NCBI GenBank assembly: GCA_900551325.1
Contig: URVM01000019.1
Coordinates: 1 to 64,000, forward strand
Origin: an uncultured Eubacteriales bacterium
GTDB lineage: Bacteria > Bacillota > Clostridia > Lachnospirales > Cellulosilyticaceae
DNA length: 64,000 nucleotides
Direction: 5' to 3'
The position numbers and the translations under genes were made by a program. Shown here in pieces: positions 51,929 to 60,769 of this stretch (position 1 is the stretch's first letter; each line of letters opens with the position of its first letter). Below the pieces are notes generated by a model. It did no database searches. It saw nothing but the letters and a program-made list of their open reading frames with translations, and was not told where the DNA came from.

Positions 51929-53287
51929 ATGCAATCAAATGCAATGTTAATGACAGAAGGATCTATTTATAAAAAAATAATTAAATTTGCTTTGCCCATT
52001 TTTTTTGGAAATTTATTTCAACAACTATATAATATTGTAGACTCTCTTATAGTTGGGAATTTTTTAGGTAAAGAAGCACTTGCAGCAATAAGTTCAACAG
52101 GATCTCTTATCTTCCTATTAGTAGGGTTAGTAGGAGGGGTTTTCTCCGGTGCAGGTGTAGTTATTTCCCGTTATTTTGGGGCGGGTAACACAGAAGAAGT
52201 AGAAAGAGCTATTCATACAACAATTGGTTTTGGTTTAATAGCAGGTACAATATTAACTATTTTAGGAACTATATTGGCACCACAAATATTAACTTTAATG
52301 GGAACACCAGAATCTGTACTTCCAAATGCAGTTATTTATGTAAGAATTTATTTTGCGGGTGTATTAACTATTGTAATGTATAATACAGCAAGTGGTATTT
52401 TCCAAGCGGTGGGAGATAGTAAACATCCATTATACTTTCTTATTATTGCAGCTATAACAAATGTAATTTTAGACTTATTATTCGTAGTAGTTTTCAATAT
52501 GGGTATAGGTGGCGCGGCTATAGCAACAGTTATTGCACAAGCAGTAAGTTCTATTCTAGCATTTCGTTACCTTATGCGTACAACAGATGTTTATAGAGTA
52601 AGCTTTAAAAAAGTAGCCATACATATTGATATGCTAAAGCAAATTTTACAAATGGGTATACCTTCAGGTATTCAAAACTCTGTTATTGCACTTGCTAATA
52701 TGGTTGTCCAAACAAATATTAACTCCTTTGACGCAGTGGCAGTAGCAGGCTGTGGAGCTTATTCTAAGATAGAAGGTTTTGTGTTTATTCCTATTACAAG
52801 CTTTGCCATGTCCATGACTGTCTTTATTGGACAAAACTTAGGAGCAGGGAAATATGAACGAGTGAGAAAAGGTACCTATTTCGGAATAGCTGTATCAACA
52901 ATTCTTGCAGAAGTAATAGGTATACTATTCTTTATAACAGCACCAACATTAGTCGCATTGTTTAATAACGATCCAGAGGTTATTGCATATGGAACACTTC
53001 AAGCAAGAACAATAGCTCTCTTTTTCTTCTTGTTAGCATTTTCTCATTGTGCTGCTGGTATTTTAAGAGGAGCTGGTAAATCTATTATACCTATGATGGT
53101 TATGTTAGCCTGTTGGTGTGTAGTTAGGGTTATATATGTGACAGTTACAATACACTTTATCCCTAGTATCCAAGTAATCTTCTGGGCATATCCATTAACT
53201 TGGTCATTAAGTTCTATTATTTTCTTTATCTATTATTTAAAGTCGGATTGGTTGCGTAAACCTGTAGATAGTCAGTTAAATATATAG
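51929..53287 (+). CDS. MATE family efflux transporter
   Basis: A 452-residue, 12-helix MATE protein. KKIIKFALPIFFGNLFQQLY, GSLIFLLVGLVGGVFSGAGV and FIGQNLGAGKYERVRKG are typical of the NorM/DinF type. Substrate unknown. The start lies 7 nt after GGGGGA. A MarR-like palindrome is upstream, but no regulator gene is adjacent; the MarR at 42309 might act in trans. Confidence 0.92.
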   Translation: MQSNAMLMTEGSIYKKIIKFALPIFFGNLFQQLYNIVDSLIVGNFLGKEALAAISSTGSLIFLLVGLVGGVFSGAGVVISRYFGAGNTEEVERAIHTTIGFGLIAGTILTILGTILAPQILTLMGTPESVLPNAVIYVRIYFAGVLTIVMYNTASGIFQAVGDSKHPLYFLIIAAITNVILDLLFVVVFNMGIGGAAIATVIAQAVSSILAFRYLMRTTDVYRVSFKKVAIHIDMLKQILQMGIPSGIQNSVIALANMVVQTNINSFDAVAVAGCGAYSKIEGFVFIPITSFAMSMTVFIGQNLGAGKYERVRKGTYFGIAVSTILAEVIGILFFITAPTLVALFNNDPEVIAYGTLQARTIALFFFLLAFSHCAAGILRGAGKSIIPMMVMLACWCVVRVIYVTVTIHFIPSIQVIFWAYPLTWSLSSIIFFIYYLKSDWLRKPVDSQLNI

Positions 53288-53289
53288 TT

Positions 53290-53440
53290 GAATAAGTATA
53301 TATTTAATTGAATAAATAAATAAGTAAGTAAGTAAGTAGACATATATAAGTACACATATAATTAAGTAAACATATAGATAAGAGTATAGGTACACGTATA
53401 AATAGGATATATAAATAGACATATAAATAAATACATAAAA
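53290..53440. repeat. Low-complexity AT-rich stretch with short GTAAGTAA and ATATAAAT runs
   Basis: Simple-sequence DNA with repeated AAGTAAGTAAGTAAGTAG and variants of ACATATAAATA. It lies between the MATE gene and the terminator and has no gene. Confidence 0.55.
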
Positions 53441-53485
53441 AAGGAGTATCACAAACTAAAATTTAGTTTAGTGATGCTCCTTTTA
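53438..53485. terminator. Bidirectional intrinsic terminator
   Basis: A stem of more than 20 bp with a few mismatches, starting AAAAGGAGTATCAC and ending GTGATGCTCCTTTT, between convergent genes. Confidence 0.9.
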
Positions 53486-53502
53486 AATTTATCAACATTA
53501 TT

Positions 53503-54231
53503 TTAATCTCTTGAAGCTACTTTAGCTAAAAGTTGTAAAAGTTCAATGTATAACCAAACAATAGTCACAAGAAGACCAAAAGCAAAATACCATTCCATAT
53601 GCTCTGGTAATCCGTAATCTGCACCCATAGCAATGTTATCATAGTCTACAATAAGATTTGCAATAGCAACCCCTACTACAAGAAGACTAAAACCAATACC
53701 AATTAGGCTATTACCCCAAAAGATAAAAGGTATACCGAATAGGCTAAATACAAGACCTAAAAGGGAAACACCACAAACAGAAAGAGTAGCAATGATTACA
53801 CCTTTACGTACTTTACCACCTATACTTGGATCATGTTTGTAAATCGCAAGTGTTAATACAACTGATAAAAGTGTAAGGAAAACTGTCTTAATAGCAATAC
53901 CTTCAAAGTAAGTATTGAATATAGCAGAAATACTTCCAAGAAGAATACCTTCACAAACGGCATAAAGAATACTTGTTGTTTTAGCAAGATGTGGCTTAAA
54001 AGTTGTAATGAGTGCAAGAATAAGAGCACCAATAGAACTTATTGTTGTAAGACCATAGGCAATAGAGCTTGTTGAACCACTAGAACTTAGTAGAAATGAA
54101 CCAATACTTAGAAGTATAGTAATGCCAACTAATATAAAAGTCTTATTTCTTGTGCCACTAATAGTCATAGCAGGTCCATCATAAGCCTGGGAATCTGAAA
54201 AACCTTTTCGAATCATTGGATTAGAACGCAT
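53503..54231 (-). CDS. Bax inhibitor-1 / YccA-like membrane protein
   Basis: A 242-residue protein with seven hydrophobic helices. FSLFGIPFIFWGNSLIGIGFS and the end VDYDNIAMGADYGLPEHMEWY match the long BI-1/YccA (YbhL) subgroup. The biochemical role in bacteria is not settled. Single gene. Confidence 0.87.
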   Translation of the reverse strand: MRSNPMIRKGFSDSQAYDGPAMTISGTRNKTFILVGITILLSIGSFLLSSSGSTSSIAYGLTTISSIGALILALITTFKPHLAKTTSILYAVCEGILLGSISAIFNTYFEGIAIKTVFLTLLSVVLTLAIYKHDPSIGGKVRKGVIIATLSVCGVSLLGLVFSLFGIPFIFWGNSLIGIGFSLLVVGVAIANLIVDYDNIAMGADYGLPEHMEWYFAFGLLVTIVWLYIELLQLLAKVASRD

Positions 54232-54388
54232 ATTTTATCACTCCTTTACTAGTTTAAGTATACTATGAAAAAGATAAAGTATACAAGATTATAAAAATTA
54301 ATTACGTATAAATAAAAGAATAGTCTATAATATAGATTATAGATATAAAAGTGAAGATTTAATGTATTTCGTATATAAAGGAGATAGT

Positions 54389-55132
54389 ATGAAAAGAGTA
54401 GTAGCTATTAATGGAAGCAAGCGTAAAGAAAATACATATGGTGTTATTAAAAAGATAGAAAAAATACTAAATGATAAAAATATAGAAGTAGAGATTATCA
54501 ATCTTTTTGATTATGAAATTAAAGATTGTATTGGATGTGTGAAGTGTATTGAAAAAGAAAACTGTGTTTACAAAGAAAGAGATGAAGTGACTAAAATAAT
54601 GGAAAAGTTAGAAGGCTGTGACGGCATTATTTTAGCAACACCTGTATACCTTAGAAATATTAGTGGAAAGCTAAAAACTTTTATAGATAGGACATGTGTA
54701 TGGTATCACAGGCCTACTTTATATGGAAAACCTATTTTGTGCATAGCAACAACAGCAGGTTCAGGCCTAAAGGCTACATTAAACTACTTAGAAGATGTAG
54801 TAAAGCAGTGGGCAGCTGTTCCAGCTGGACGTATAGGGGTTAGTCTAAGAACCATAAATAATGATATAGAAAGTAAAACACTCAAACAGTTTATAAAATT
54901 TATAGAAGAAGGTACAAGTACTTATAAGCCAAGTTTAAGTACACTTATGGATTATCAGGTGCAAAAAGTACTAGCAATGAAGATTTTACAATCAGATAAA
55001 GCGTACTGGGTACAACAAGGATGGGACAAAAGTACATTTTTCATAGATTGTCGTATTCATATAGGAAAAAGAATATTGGCTAATGGCTTTTATAAATTAC
55101 TTAGCACAGTTATTAAACCACAGAAACAATAA
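54389..55132 (+). CDS. NADPH-dependent FMN reductase / flavodoxin-fold protein
   Basis: A 247-residue protein. The start KRVVAINGSKRKENTYGVIK and the FMN loop GIILATPVYLRNISGKLKTFI are typical of iron-sulfur flavoproteins and FMN reductases. IGCVKCIEKENCVY provides Cys residues that could bind a cluster or take part in electron transfer. ATG 54389 follows AAGGAG; the upstream ATG at 54362 has no site. Confidence 0.88.
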   Translation: MKRVVAINGSKRKENTYGVIKKIEKILNDKNIEVEIINLFDYEIKDCIGCVKCIEKENCVYKERDEVTKIMEKLEGCDGIILATPVYLRNISGKLKTFIDRTCVWYHRPTLYGKPILCIATTAGSGLKATLNYLEDVVKQWAAVPAGRIGVSLRTINNDIESKTLKQFIKFIEEGTSTYKPSLSTLMDYQVQKVLAMKILQSDKAYWVQQGWDKSTFFIDCRIHIGKRILANGFYKLLSTVIKPQKQ

Positions 55133-55318
55133 TGCTTAATTATTTTATAAACATTATGTAAAAAAAATAAAAAAAATAATTTTTAAACACTAATATAATT
55201 TATATATGAAATAATTTATAATGTATTTTGAATATATTATACCTTTGGAGTAAGGCCATCTATAAAAAAGTAAGGGGTATAAATAATAGAGTCAATAGAA
55301 CTTTAAAGGAGATTAGCT

Positions 55319-55921
55319 ATGATTTATAGACAAACAGCACTATACAAATTTTTAGACTACTGCAACAAAAGTTCATTAGAAAAGAAGGTATTAGACTGTG
55401 GTGCAGGAGGAGATATGCCACCACTCGGTATGTTTTATGCCGAAGGCTATGAAACAATGGGAATTGAACTTGATAAGGAGCAAATTGAGCGTGCTAAGAA
55501 GTTTGAAAAAGAACACGGGATGAATTTACATATTACACAAGGAGACATGAGGAAACTTCCATTTAAAGATGGGGAACTCTCCTTTATTTATTCTTTTGGG
55601 TCTATTTTTCATATGAATAAAGAAGATATAGGACGTACCATAGAAGAATTTAAACGTGTTCTAAAAGAAGACGGACTTTGTTATATTAACTTACTATCAA
55701 CAAAAGACTTTAGACACGGTGTAGGGGAATGCGTAGGTAAAGACGAGTTCATTCAAGATGAAGGAGGAGAAAAAATACTCCACTCCTATTTTGAAGAAGA
55801 TGAAGCTGACAAGTATTTTAAAGATATGACTTTACTTTATAAAGAACACAGAGTTTACGAAAGAATCTATGAAGGCAACTTAATCAAACAAGGTGCAGTA
55901 GATTACATAGTAAAAAAATGA
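55319..55921 (+). CDS. Class I SAM-dependent methyltransferase
   Basis: A 200-residue methyltransferase. Motif I VLDCGAGGDMPPLGMF (about residue 24), motif II GIELDKEQIERAKKFE and the acidic GDMRKLPFKDGELSFIYSF are present. Substrate unknown. Its stop overlaps the start of the next gene by 4 nt (ATGA), so the two are translationally coupled. Confidence 0.87.
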   Translation: MIYRQTALYKFLDYCNKSSLEKKVLDCGAGGDMPPLGMFYAEGYETMGIELDKEQIERAKKFEKEHGMNLHITQGDMRKLPFKDGELSFIYSFGSIFHMNKEDIGRTIEEFKRVLKEDGLCYINLLSTKDFRHGVGECVGKDEFIQDEGGEKILHSYFEEDEADKYFKDMTLLYKEHRVYERIYEGNLIKQGAVDYIVKK

Positions 55922-56394
55922 AAATGTTGACAGTCAGAGCGTTAGATGAAAAATATAGTAATGATTTGGCAGAGATATTAAGTACAGATGAAAAATTACA
56001 TAGGGAATTATCTCCTAATTCTAACATGGTAATAATTGATGGAATAGAATACTTGAAGGGTTGTATGAAATGGGAAAATAAGAAAAGAGGAAAATGTTTT
56101 GCCATAGTAAAGAATGCTAAAGCAATTGGCTCCATATCTTTTTCATATAAAGATGAAAAAACAGCAGGTATAGGCTATTGGATAAAAAGTAATGAGTGGG
56201 GAAATGGGTTTTGCAGTCAAGCATTTAAAGAAATGTTGCTAATAGTTAAAGGGGAAGGGTATACACATGTAACAGCAAGTATATTTAAAAGCAATATTGC
56301 ATCCAAAAGACTTTGGGAAAAATACGATGCAATTTTCCTAGAAGATACGGAAAGGTATTATCCTATAATTGACTTATCTCAACTTAATAAATAG
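55918..56394 (+). CDS. GNAT family N-acetyltransferase
   Basis: A 158-residue acetyltransferase of the RimJ/RimL group. GSISFSYKDEKTAGIGYWI, then SNEWGNGFCSQAFKEMLLIV (acetyl-CoA loop) and ASIFKSNIASKRLWEKYDAIF are typical. Overlaps the methyltransferase gene by 4 nt. The substrate may be a protein N-terminus or small molecule. Confidence 0.87.
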   Translation: MKMLTVRALDEKYSNDLAEILSTDEKLHRELSPNSNMVIIDGIEYLKGCMKWENKKRGKCFAIVKNAKAIGSISFSYKDEKTAGIGYWIKSNEWGNGFCSQAFKEMLLIVKGEGYTHVTASIFKSNIASKRLWEKYDAIFLEDTERYYPIIDLSQLNK

Positions 56395-56433
56395 ATAGTT
56401 TTAAAGTAAAAAATTTAATATTAGGGAGGATTT

Positions 56434-57207
56434 ATGGATTTAATATATGAATATAACGGAATTATGCGTAGCATTGATAGCATTATGGAGTTTACTTCTG
56501 ATATACAAAATGATTTTTGGAGTGAACCTTTTTTTCATTTTTTCTCTGACATAGACAAAGAAAGTTTTAAAGAGCTTACGAACGTGCAAAGAAAAGAATA
56601 TTTGAAAGAATATTTTTCAAATTTTGAGAAATTAAATAGAGATACTTTAGAAGATAAACTTCAAAAATATAATGATAGATGGGTAAATTATCAACCTCAA
56701 ATTGTTGAGGCCTTACAAGATGCTTTTAGAGTGAATTTAACAGAGATATTTAATGATATGAAGGGATATATAACTTTTAATCCAATTTGTCCTAGATATC
56801 TTGAAAATAATACTTTTGATGTATTTTATTTAAATAGTGAAAAAGGAGCTTTAGGATTATCGATACATGAAATAATTCATTTTGTTTGGTTTTATGTATG
56901 GAATAATCATTTTCATGACTCTTATGATGAATATGAATCACCAAATCTTAAATGGATATTGAGTGAAATGGTTGTCGAACCAATTATGAGAGATGAAAGA
57001 CTTAAGTCAATAAATCCTTATTTTGATGGGGGAGGATGTGTTTATCCTTACTTCTATACTCTAAAGCTTGAAAATAGGCCTATATTAGAAATTTTATATG
57101 ATATGTATAAGTCAATGAACATAACTGAATTTATGGAAAAAAGTTATGAATTATGTTTGAACAATGAAGCATTAATACGAGCACATATTGAGGCAAATGA
57201 AAAATAA
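56434..57207 (+). CDS. Protein with HExxH motif, possible zinc metallopeptidase
   Basis: A 257-residue soluble protein. HEIIH at about residues 145-149 (SIHEIIHFVW) fits HExxH, and an E at about 180 (ILSEMVVEP) could be the third zinc ligand of a gluzincin-like enzyme. No signal peptide. No family name can be given. Ribosome binding site AGGGAGG. It is 40 bp after the GNAT gene and may share its transcript. Confidence 0.72.
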   Translation: MDLIYEYNGIMRSIDSIMEFTSDIQNDFWSEPFFHFFSDIDKESFKELTNVQRKEYLKEYFSNFEKLNRDTLEDKLQKYNDRWVNYQPQIVEALQDAFRVNLTEIFNDMKGYITFNPICPRYLENNTFDVFYLNSEKGALGLSIHEIIHFVWFYVWNNHFHDSYDEYESPNLKWILSEMVVEPIMRDERLKSINPYFDGGGCVYPYFYTLKLENRPILEILYDMYKSMNITEFMEKSYELCLNNEALIRAHIEANEK

Positions 57208-57321
57208 GTAAAAATTTTAGATTTCAACCAAATAACGTAGTTAATTTTTAGATTAAAGCATTAGAAACTCATTTGATAAAAGTACCTAGTTACATAAAGC
57301 GTAGAAGTGAGTAGTAGAATA

Positions 57322-57574
57322 GAATGACTGTCTCTTACAGAGATAAAGAGGGGGGAAGGATGGAGGTGGCTTATCCGAAAGCGGCTTATGCAGGTGGCTT
57401 AGAGGCTGTTAACGAGTGGGTGAGTAAGGCTCTTAGCGAAATGTTTGACCAAAGGGAGTTTTGAGCGTTCTTACGAACTCCGAGTTTACAGCCTCTTAGC
57501 CACCGGAAGTGAAAGCTGTAGGAGAAGTCACCCCCATCCTGACACCTAGAAGACTTTCCTAGAGACAGTCATTC
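57322..57574 (+). ncRNA. Large structured RNA of unknown class
   Basis: A GC-rich 253-nt region in an AT-rich gap. Nested stems are: P1, 14-bp perfect (57322-57335 with 57561-57574); P2, AGGATGG-type, 12 of 14 pairs (57357-57370 with 57527-57540); P4, 16 of 17 pairs (57393-57409 with 57488-57504); and a small GTTC-TTAC-GAAC or GGAGTT/AACTCC hairpin (57455-57481). No ORF of note is inside. The strand is assigned by the next gene (57642) and is not certain. The class is unknown to me; raiA-type and HEARO-type RNAs are of similar size and should be tested. Confidence 0.75.
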
Positions 57575-57641
57575 GCCTCTACCAGTCACTCTGATAGTCA
57601 ACCTATAACTCAATCTATAAATTAAGAAAGGAAAACATCTA

Positions 57642-57875
57642 ATGAAAAAAATAACCACCATAATCATATTCATCTTCAGCTCCATCGCCCTACTCATTTC
57701 AATGAAGTTATTTTGGAATATAGCAATATTTGGAGATGAGTTTAATACTTCACCTAGTATTGTACTAGGCGGTGATTTTTGGCTTTACATGGAATGGTTG
57801 AAAATAGGTTTACTTTTAACCATCACTGTTTTATCTGCATGCCATCTATTTAGTTTGTACAAATCAAACAAATAG
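57642..57875 (+). CDS. Small two-helix membrane protein, unknown function
   Basis: A 77-residue protein with two hydrophobic segments (about residues 3-22 and 50-70). Starts after AAGAAAGG. Not recognised. It is the first gene after the structured RNA, 67 bp downstream. Confidence 0.65.
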   Translation: MKKITTIIIFIFSSIALLISMKLFWNIAIFGDEFNTSPSIVLGGDFWLYMEWLKIGLLLTITVLSACHLFSLYKSNK

Positions 57876-58023
57876 GAAAGAGTATCCTAACAAAAGTAGA
57901 CGATATTATAAAAAAAGGTTAAAATAAAAGAAGAATTCTATGTATACATAAATAAATAGACAATTGAATTAAAATCAATACAACACAAAAGAAACTACAA
58001 ATAACTAGAAAGTAGGCGGAGTA

Positions 58024-60585
58024 ATGTTAGTAAATGATGCACACAGAAAAATTATTGAAGAACGCTTTGTAGCTGTAAGAGAAGCTGCTAAACATAGGGA
58101 AGAAGAGTTATTTAGTGTACTTGATACTTGTACAGAAGATGAAGCGATTTGCTTAAAGTATTTATATGCTTTTATGCCAGAGCAAGACTTAGCCAATCAT
58201 GATGGGGAGCTTTTCTTAAAATTTGTAAGACAAGCTTTAAAAGTACGCCAAATAGTGCCTTGGGGAGAACAATTAACAGGAGGTCTATTCCTAAATTACG
58301 TACTTCAATATCGTATGAGCAATGAGTATATTGAATTTTATAAAGACCAATTCTTTGATGAGCTTTATCCTAGAATTGAAGGTAAGACAATGGAAGAAGC
58401 AGCACTTATTATTAACTACTGGTGCTTTGAAAAGGCAACTTATCAAACAACAGATTCAAGAACAACTTGTCCACTTACTACAATTCGTAATGCTTATGGA
58501 AGATGTGGAGAGGAATCTGTACTTGGAGTAGCAGCTTTTAGAAGTGTGGGGATTCCTGCAAGACAAGCTTATACACCAAGATGGGCTCACTGTGATGATA
58601 ATCATGCGTGGGTAGAAGTATGGATTGATGGTGAGTGGCATTTCTTAGGTGCTTGTGAGCCAGAAGCTACATTAGATGCGGGATGGTTCCAACTTTCAGC
58701 ATCAAGAGGTATGCTTATCCAAAGTAAAGTATTTGCAACAACTGTTGAAAACGAGCGTATTACACGTCAAACAGATAGTGCTACAGAAGTAAATACACTA
58801 GATCGTTATGCAGATACAAAAGAAATTACTATTACTGTTAAAGATGAGATGGGATTACCAGTAGAAGGTGCTAAAGTAAGATTTGAAGTGGTTAACTACT
58901 CAGAACTTTTCCCTCTTACAGAAATTGTAACCAATAAAGAAGGTCAAGTAAGTTTCTTGACAGGTTATGGAGACTTAGTGATTTATGTATATAAAGATGG
59001 TATAGCAACTTATGACCAAATCAATGTACGTGAGGCGGATGAACTCACTATTACTTTAGTAGATAAAGTATTTACACCAGGAACAATGGAAAGTATTACA
59101 CTTGTTCCACCAACAGGGGCATCACCTGATGAAAATAAAGTAAGTGAAGAAAGAAAAGCACACCATGAGAAATGTCATAAACTAGCTGAAGAAACAAGAG
59201 CTCATTTTGTAACAACATTTTTCTTAGGTGATAAGGCGAAGGAATGGGCAAAGGACTATGCACCATATGAAGAAGGTGTAGCAAGACATTTAGAATCAGC
59301 ACGTGGCAACTATGAAGAAATTCAGACCTTCTTTGAAGATAAAGAAACAGCCAATCTTTTAGAATACAAAGTAAAAATGTTAGATACTCTTAATAAAAAA
59401 GATTTATCAGATACAAGTTGTGAAATCTTAAAAGAACATCTTCTTATGGGATTAAGATTTAAAGATGATTTTGAAGAAGAAGTATTTGTAAAAGGCATAC
59501 TCGCACCACGTATTGCAACAGAGAAGATTAGTGCATACCGCGTGGCATTAAATGCATACTTTGATGAAGCTACAAAGGAAGGATTTAAAAAGAATCCAAG
59601 AAGTATTTATGATTATATAGATACAAACATTAAGACTGCTACAAGCCCTCAAAACATTTACCTTTGTGCTCAACCTGTAGGGGTAATGAAACTTAAATGG
59701 GGACATGTAAGTGCTAAGAAGATTCTTTTTGTAGCCCTTTGTAGAACTTTTGGTATTCCAGCTAAGCTTAACAAAGAAAATGGTAATATGAGCTACTATC
59801 AAAATGGTGCTTGGATAGAAATTGAAATCGGTACAACTAAAGAAGAAGTTATTAAAGATAGTAAGATTACGCTTTATGCACAAGATGATACAGTGTATGA
59901 ATATATGAAAAACTATACAATAGGCCGTTATGTAGATGGTATTTATCATACACTGCACTTAGAAACTGGTGACTGGAAAGAACGTAAAGTATCTTATGAA
60001 GTAGAGTCAGGTAAATACCGTATTACAACAGTTAATAGAGAAGCAAATGGTACAGTACATGCTAACCTTTACTATGTAGAAGTAGAAGAAAAGGCTGAAG
60101 CTGTAGTAGAAGTCATGGTACCAGATACACATGTAGGAAGTGAAAAAGAAGTTGTAGTAAAAGAGACAAGCTTTATAAATACAAATGGAGATGTATGTGA
60201 GCTATCAGAAGTCATTGATGAAAGTCGTAACATTGTAGCTTTCTTAGATGCAGGAGCAGAACCTACAGAGCATCTTCTTAATGAAATGATAGAAGCGAAG
60301 GAACAATATTTAGAACTACAACCTAAAGTAGCCCTTGTAGTAAAAGAAGCAGGTGATTTAGACAATCCTACTTTAGTAAAAACACTAGAGGCTCTTCCAT
60401 TTATACAAGTGTATGTAGGTTATGAAAAAGAAGATTTAGCATATCTTTATGAAGGCTTTGAAATCTTAGATAATAAGTTACCATTAGCCTTCGTAATGAA
60501 TAAGCCAATGATTGCTCAGATGGCAATTGCAGGTTATCATGTAGGTATTGGAACAATGCTACTTAAATATTTAGAAGCTAAATAA
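58024..60585 (+). CDS. Large transglutaminase-like domain protein
   Basis: An 853-residue protein. The N-terminal transglutaminase core has the catalytic Cys in GRCGEESVLGVAAFRSVGIP (about residue 161) and the His in DDNHAWVEVWIDGEWHFL (about 193). A carboxypeptidase-regulatory-like beta domain follows (about 275-355: ITVKDEMGLPVEGAKVRFEV). A second transglutaminase-like block lies at about 560-600 (FVALCRTFGIPAKL). No signal peptide. Substrates unknown. It precedes the deacetylase-like gene and probably forms one functional group with it. Confidence 0.85.
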   Translation: MLVNDAHRKIIEERFVAVREAAKHREEELFSVLDTCTEDEAICLKYLYAFMPEQDLANHDGELFLKFVRQALKVRQIVPWGEQLTGGLFLNYVLQYRMSNEYIEFYKDQFFDELYPRIEGKTMEEAALIINYWCFEKATYQTTDSRTTCPLTTIRNAYGRCGEESVLGVAAFRSVGIPARQAYTPRWAHCDDNHAWVEVWIDGEWHFLGACEPEATLDAGWFQLSASRGMLIQSKVFATTVENERITRQTDSATEVNTLDRYADTKEITITVKDEMGLPVEGAKVRFEVVNYSELFPLTEIVTNKEGQVSFLTGYGDLVIYVYKDGIATYDQINVREADELTITLVDKVFTPGTMESITLVPPTGASPDENKVSEERKAHHEKCHKLAEETRAHFVTTFFLGDKAKEWAKDYAPYEEGVARHLESARGNYEEIQTFFEDKETANLLEYKVKMLDTLNKKDLSDTSCEILKEHLLMGLRFKDDFEEEVFVKGILAPRIATEKISAYRVALNAYFDEATKEGFKKNPRSIYDYIDTNIKTATSPQNIYLCAQPVGVMKLKWGHVSAKKILFVALCRTFGIPAKLNKENGNMSYYQNGAWIEIEIGTTKEEVIKDSKITLYAQDDTVYEYMKNYTIGRYVDGIYHTLHLETGDWKERKVSYEVESGKYRITTVNREANGTVHANLYYVEVEEKAEAVVEVMVPDTHVGSEKEVVVKETSFINTNGDVCELSEVIDESRNIVAFLDAGAEPTEHLLNEMIEAKEQYLELQPKVALVVKEAGDLDNPTLVKTLEALPFIQVYVGYEKEDLAYLYEGFEILDNKLPLAFVMNKPMIAQMAIAGYHVGIGTMLLKYLEAK

Positions 60586-60599
60586 AGGAAAATAACAAG

Positions 60600-60634
60600 A
60601 GGCAGGTATACTTAAAAGAGTGTACCTGCCTTTA
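60600..60634 (+). terminator. Intrinsic terminator after the transglutaminase-like gene
   Basis: AGGCAGGTATACT pairs with AGTGTACCTGCCT and is followed by TTTAAAT. Confidence 0.75.
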
Positions 60635-60769
60635 AATATATAGAAGAAAAGTAAAGTTTAGTAAAAAAATCTACAAATTTAGATTGATTTATTGTATTAT
60701 AGTATAAAGTACATATTAATAGTAAAGTCATACATTAAAAATATAAATGACGTAATAAAGGAGACACAT

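Noticed and set aside
53290..53440. GTAAGTAA run as a functional microsatellite
   Set aside because: It is short, outside any gene or promoter, and bounded by a terminator. I see no sign of a phase-variable target.
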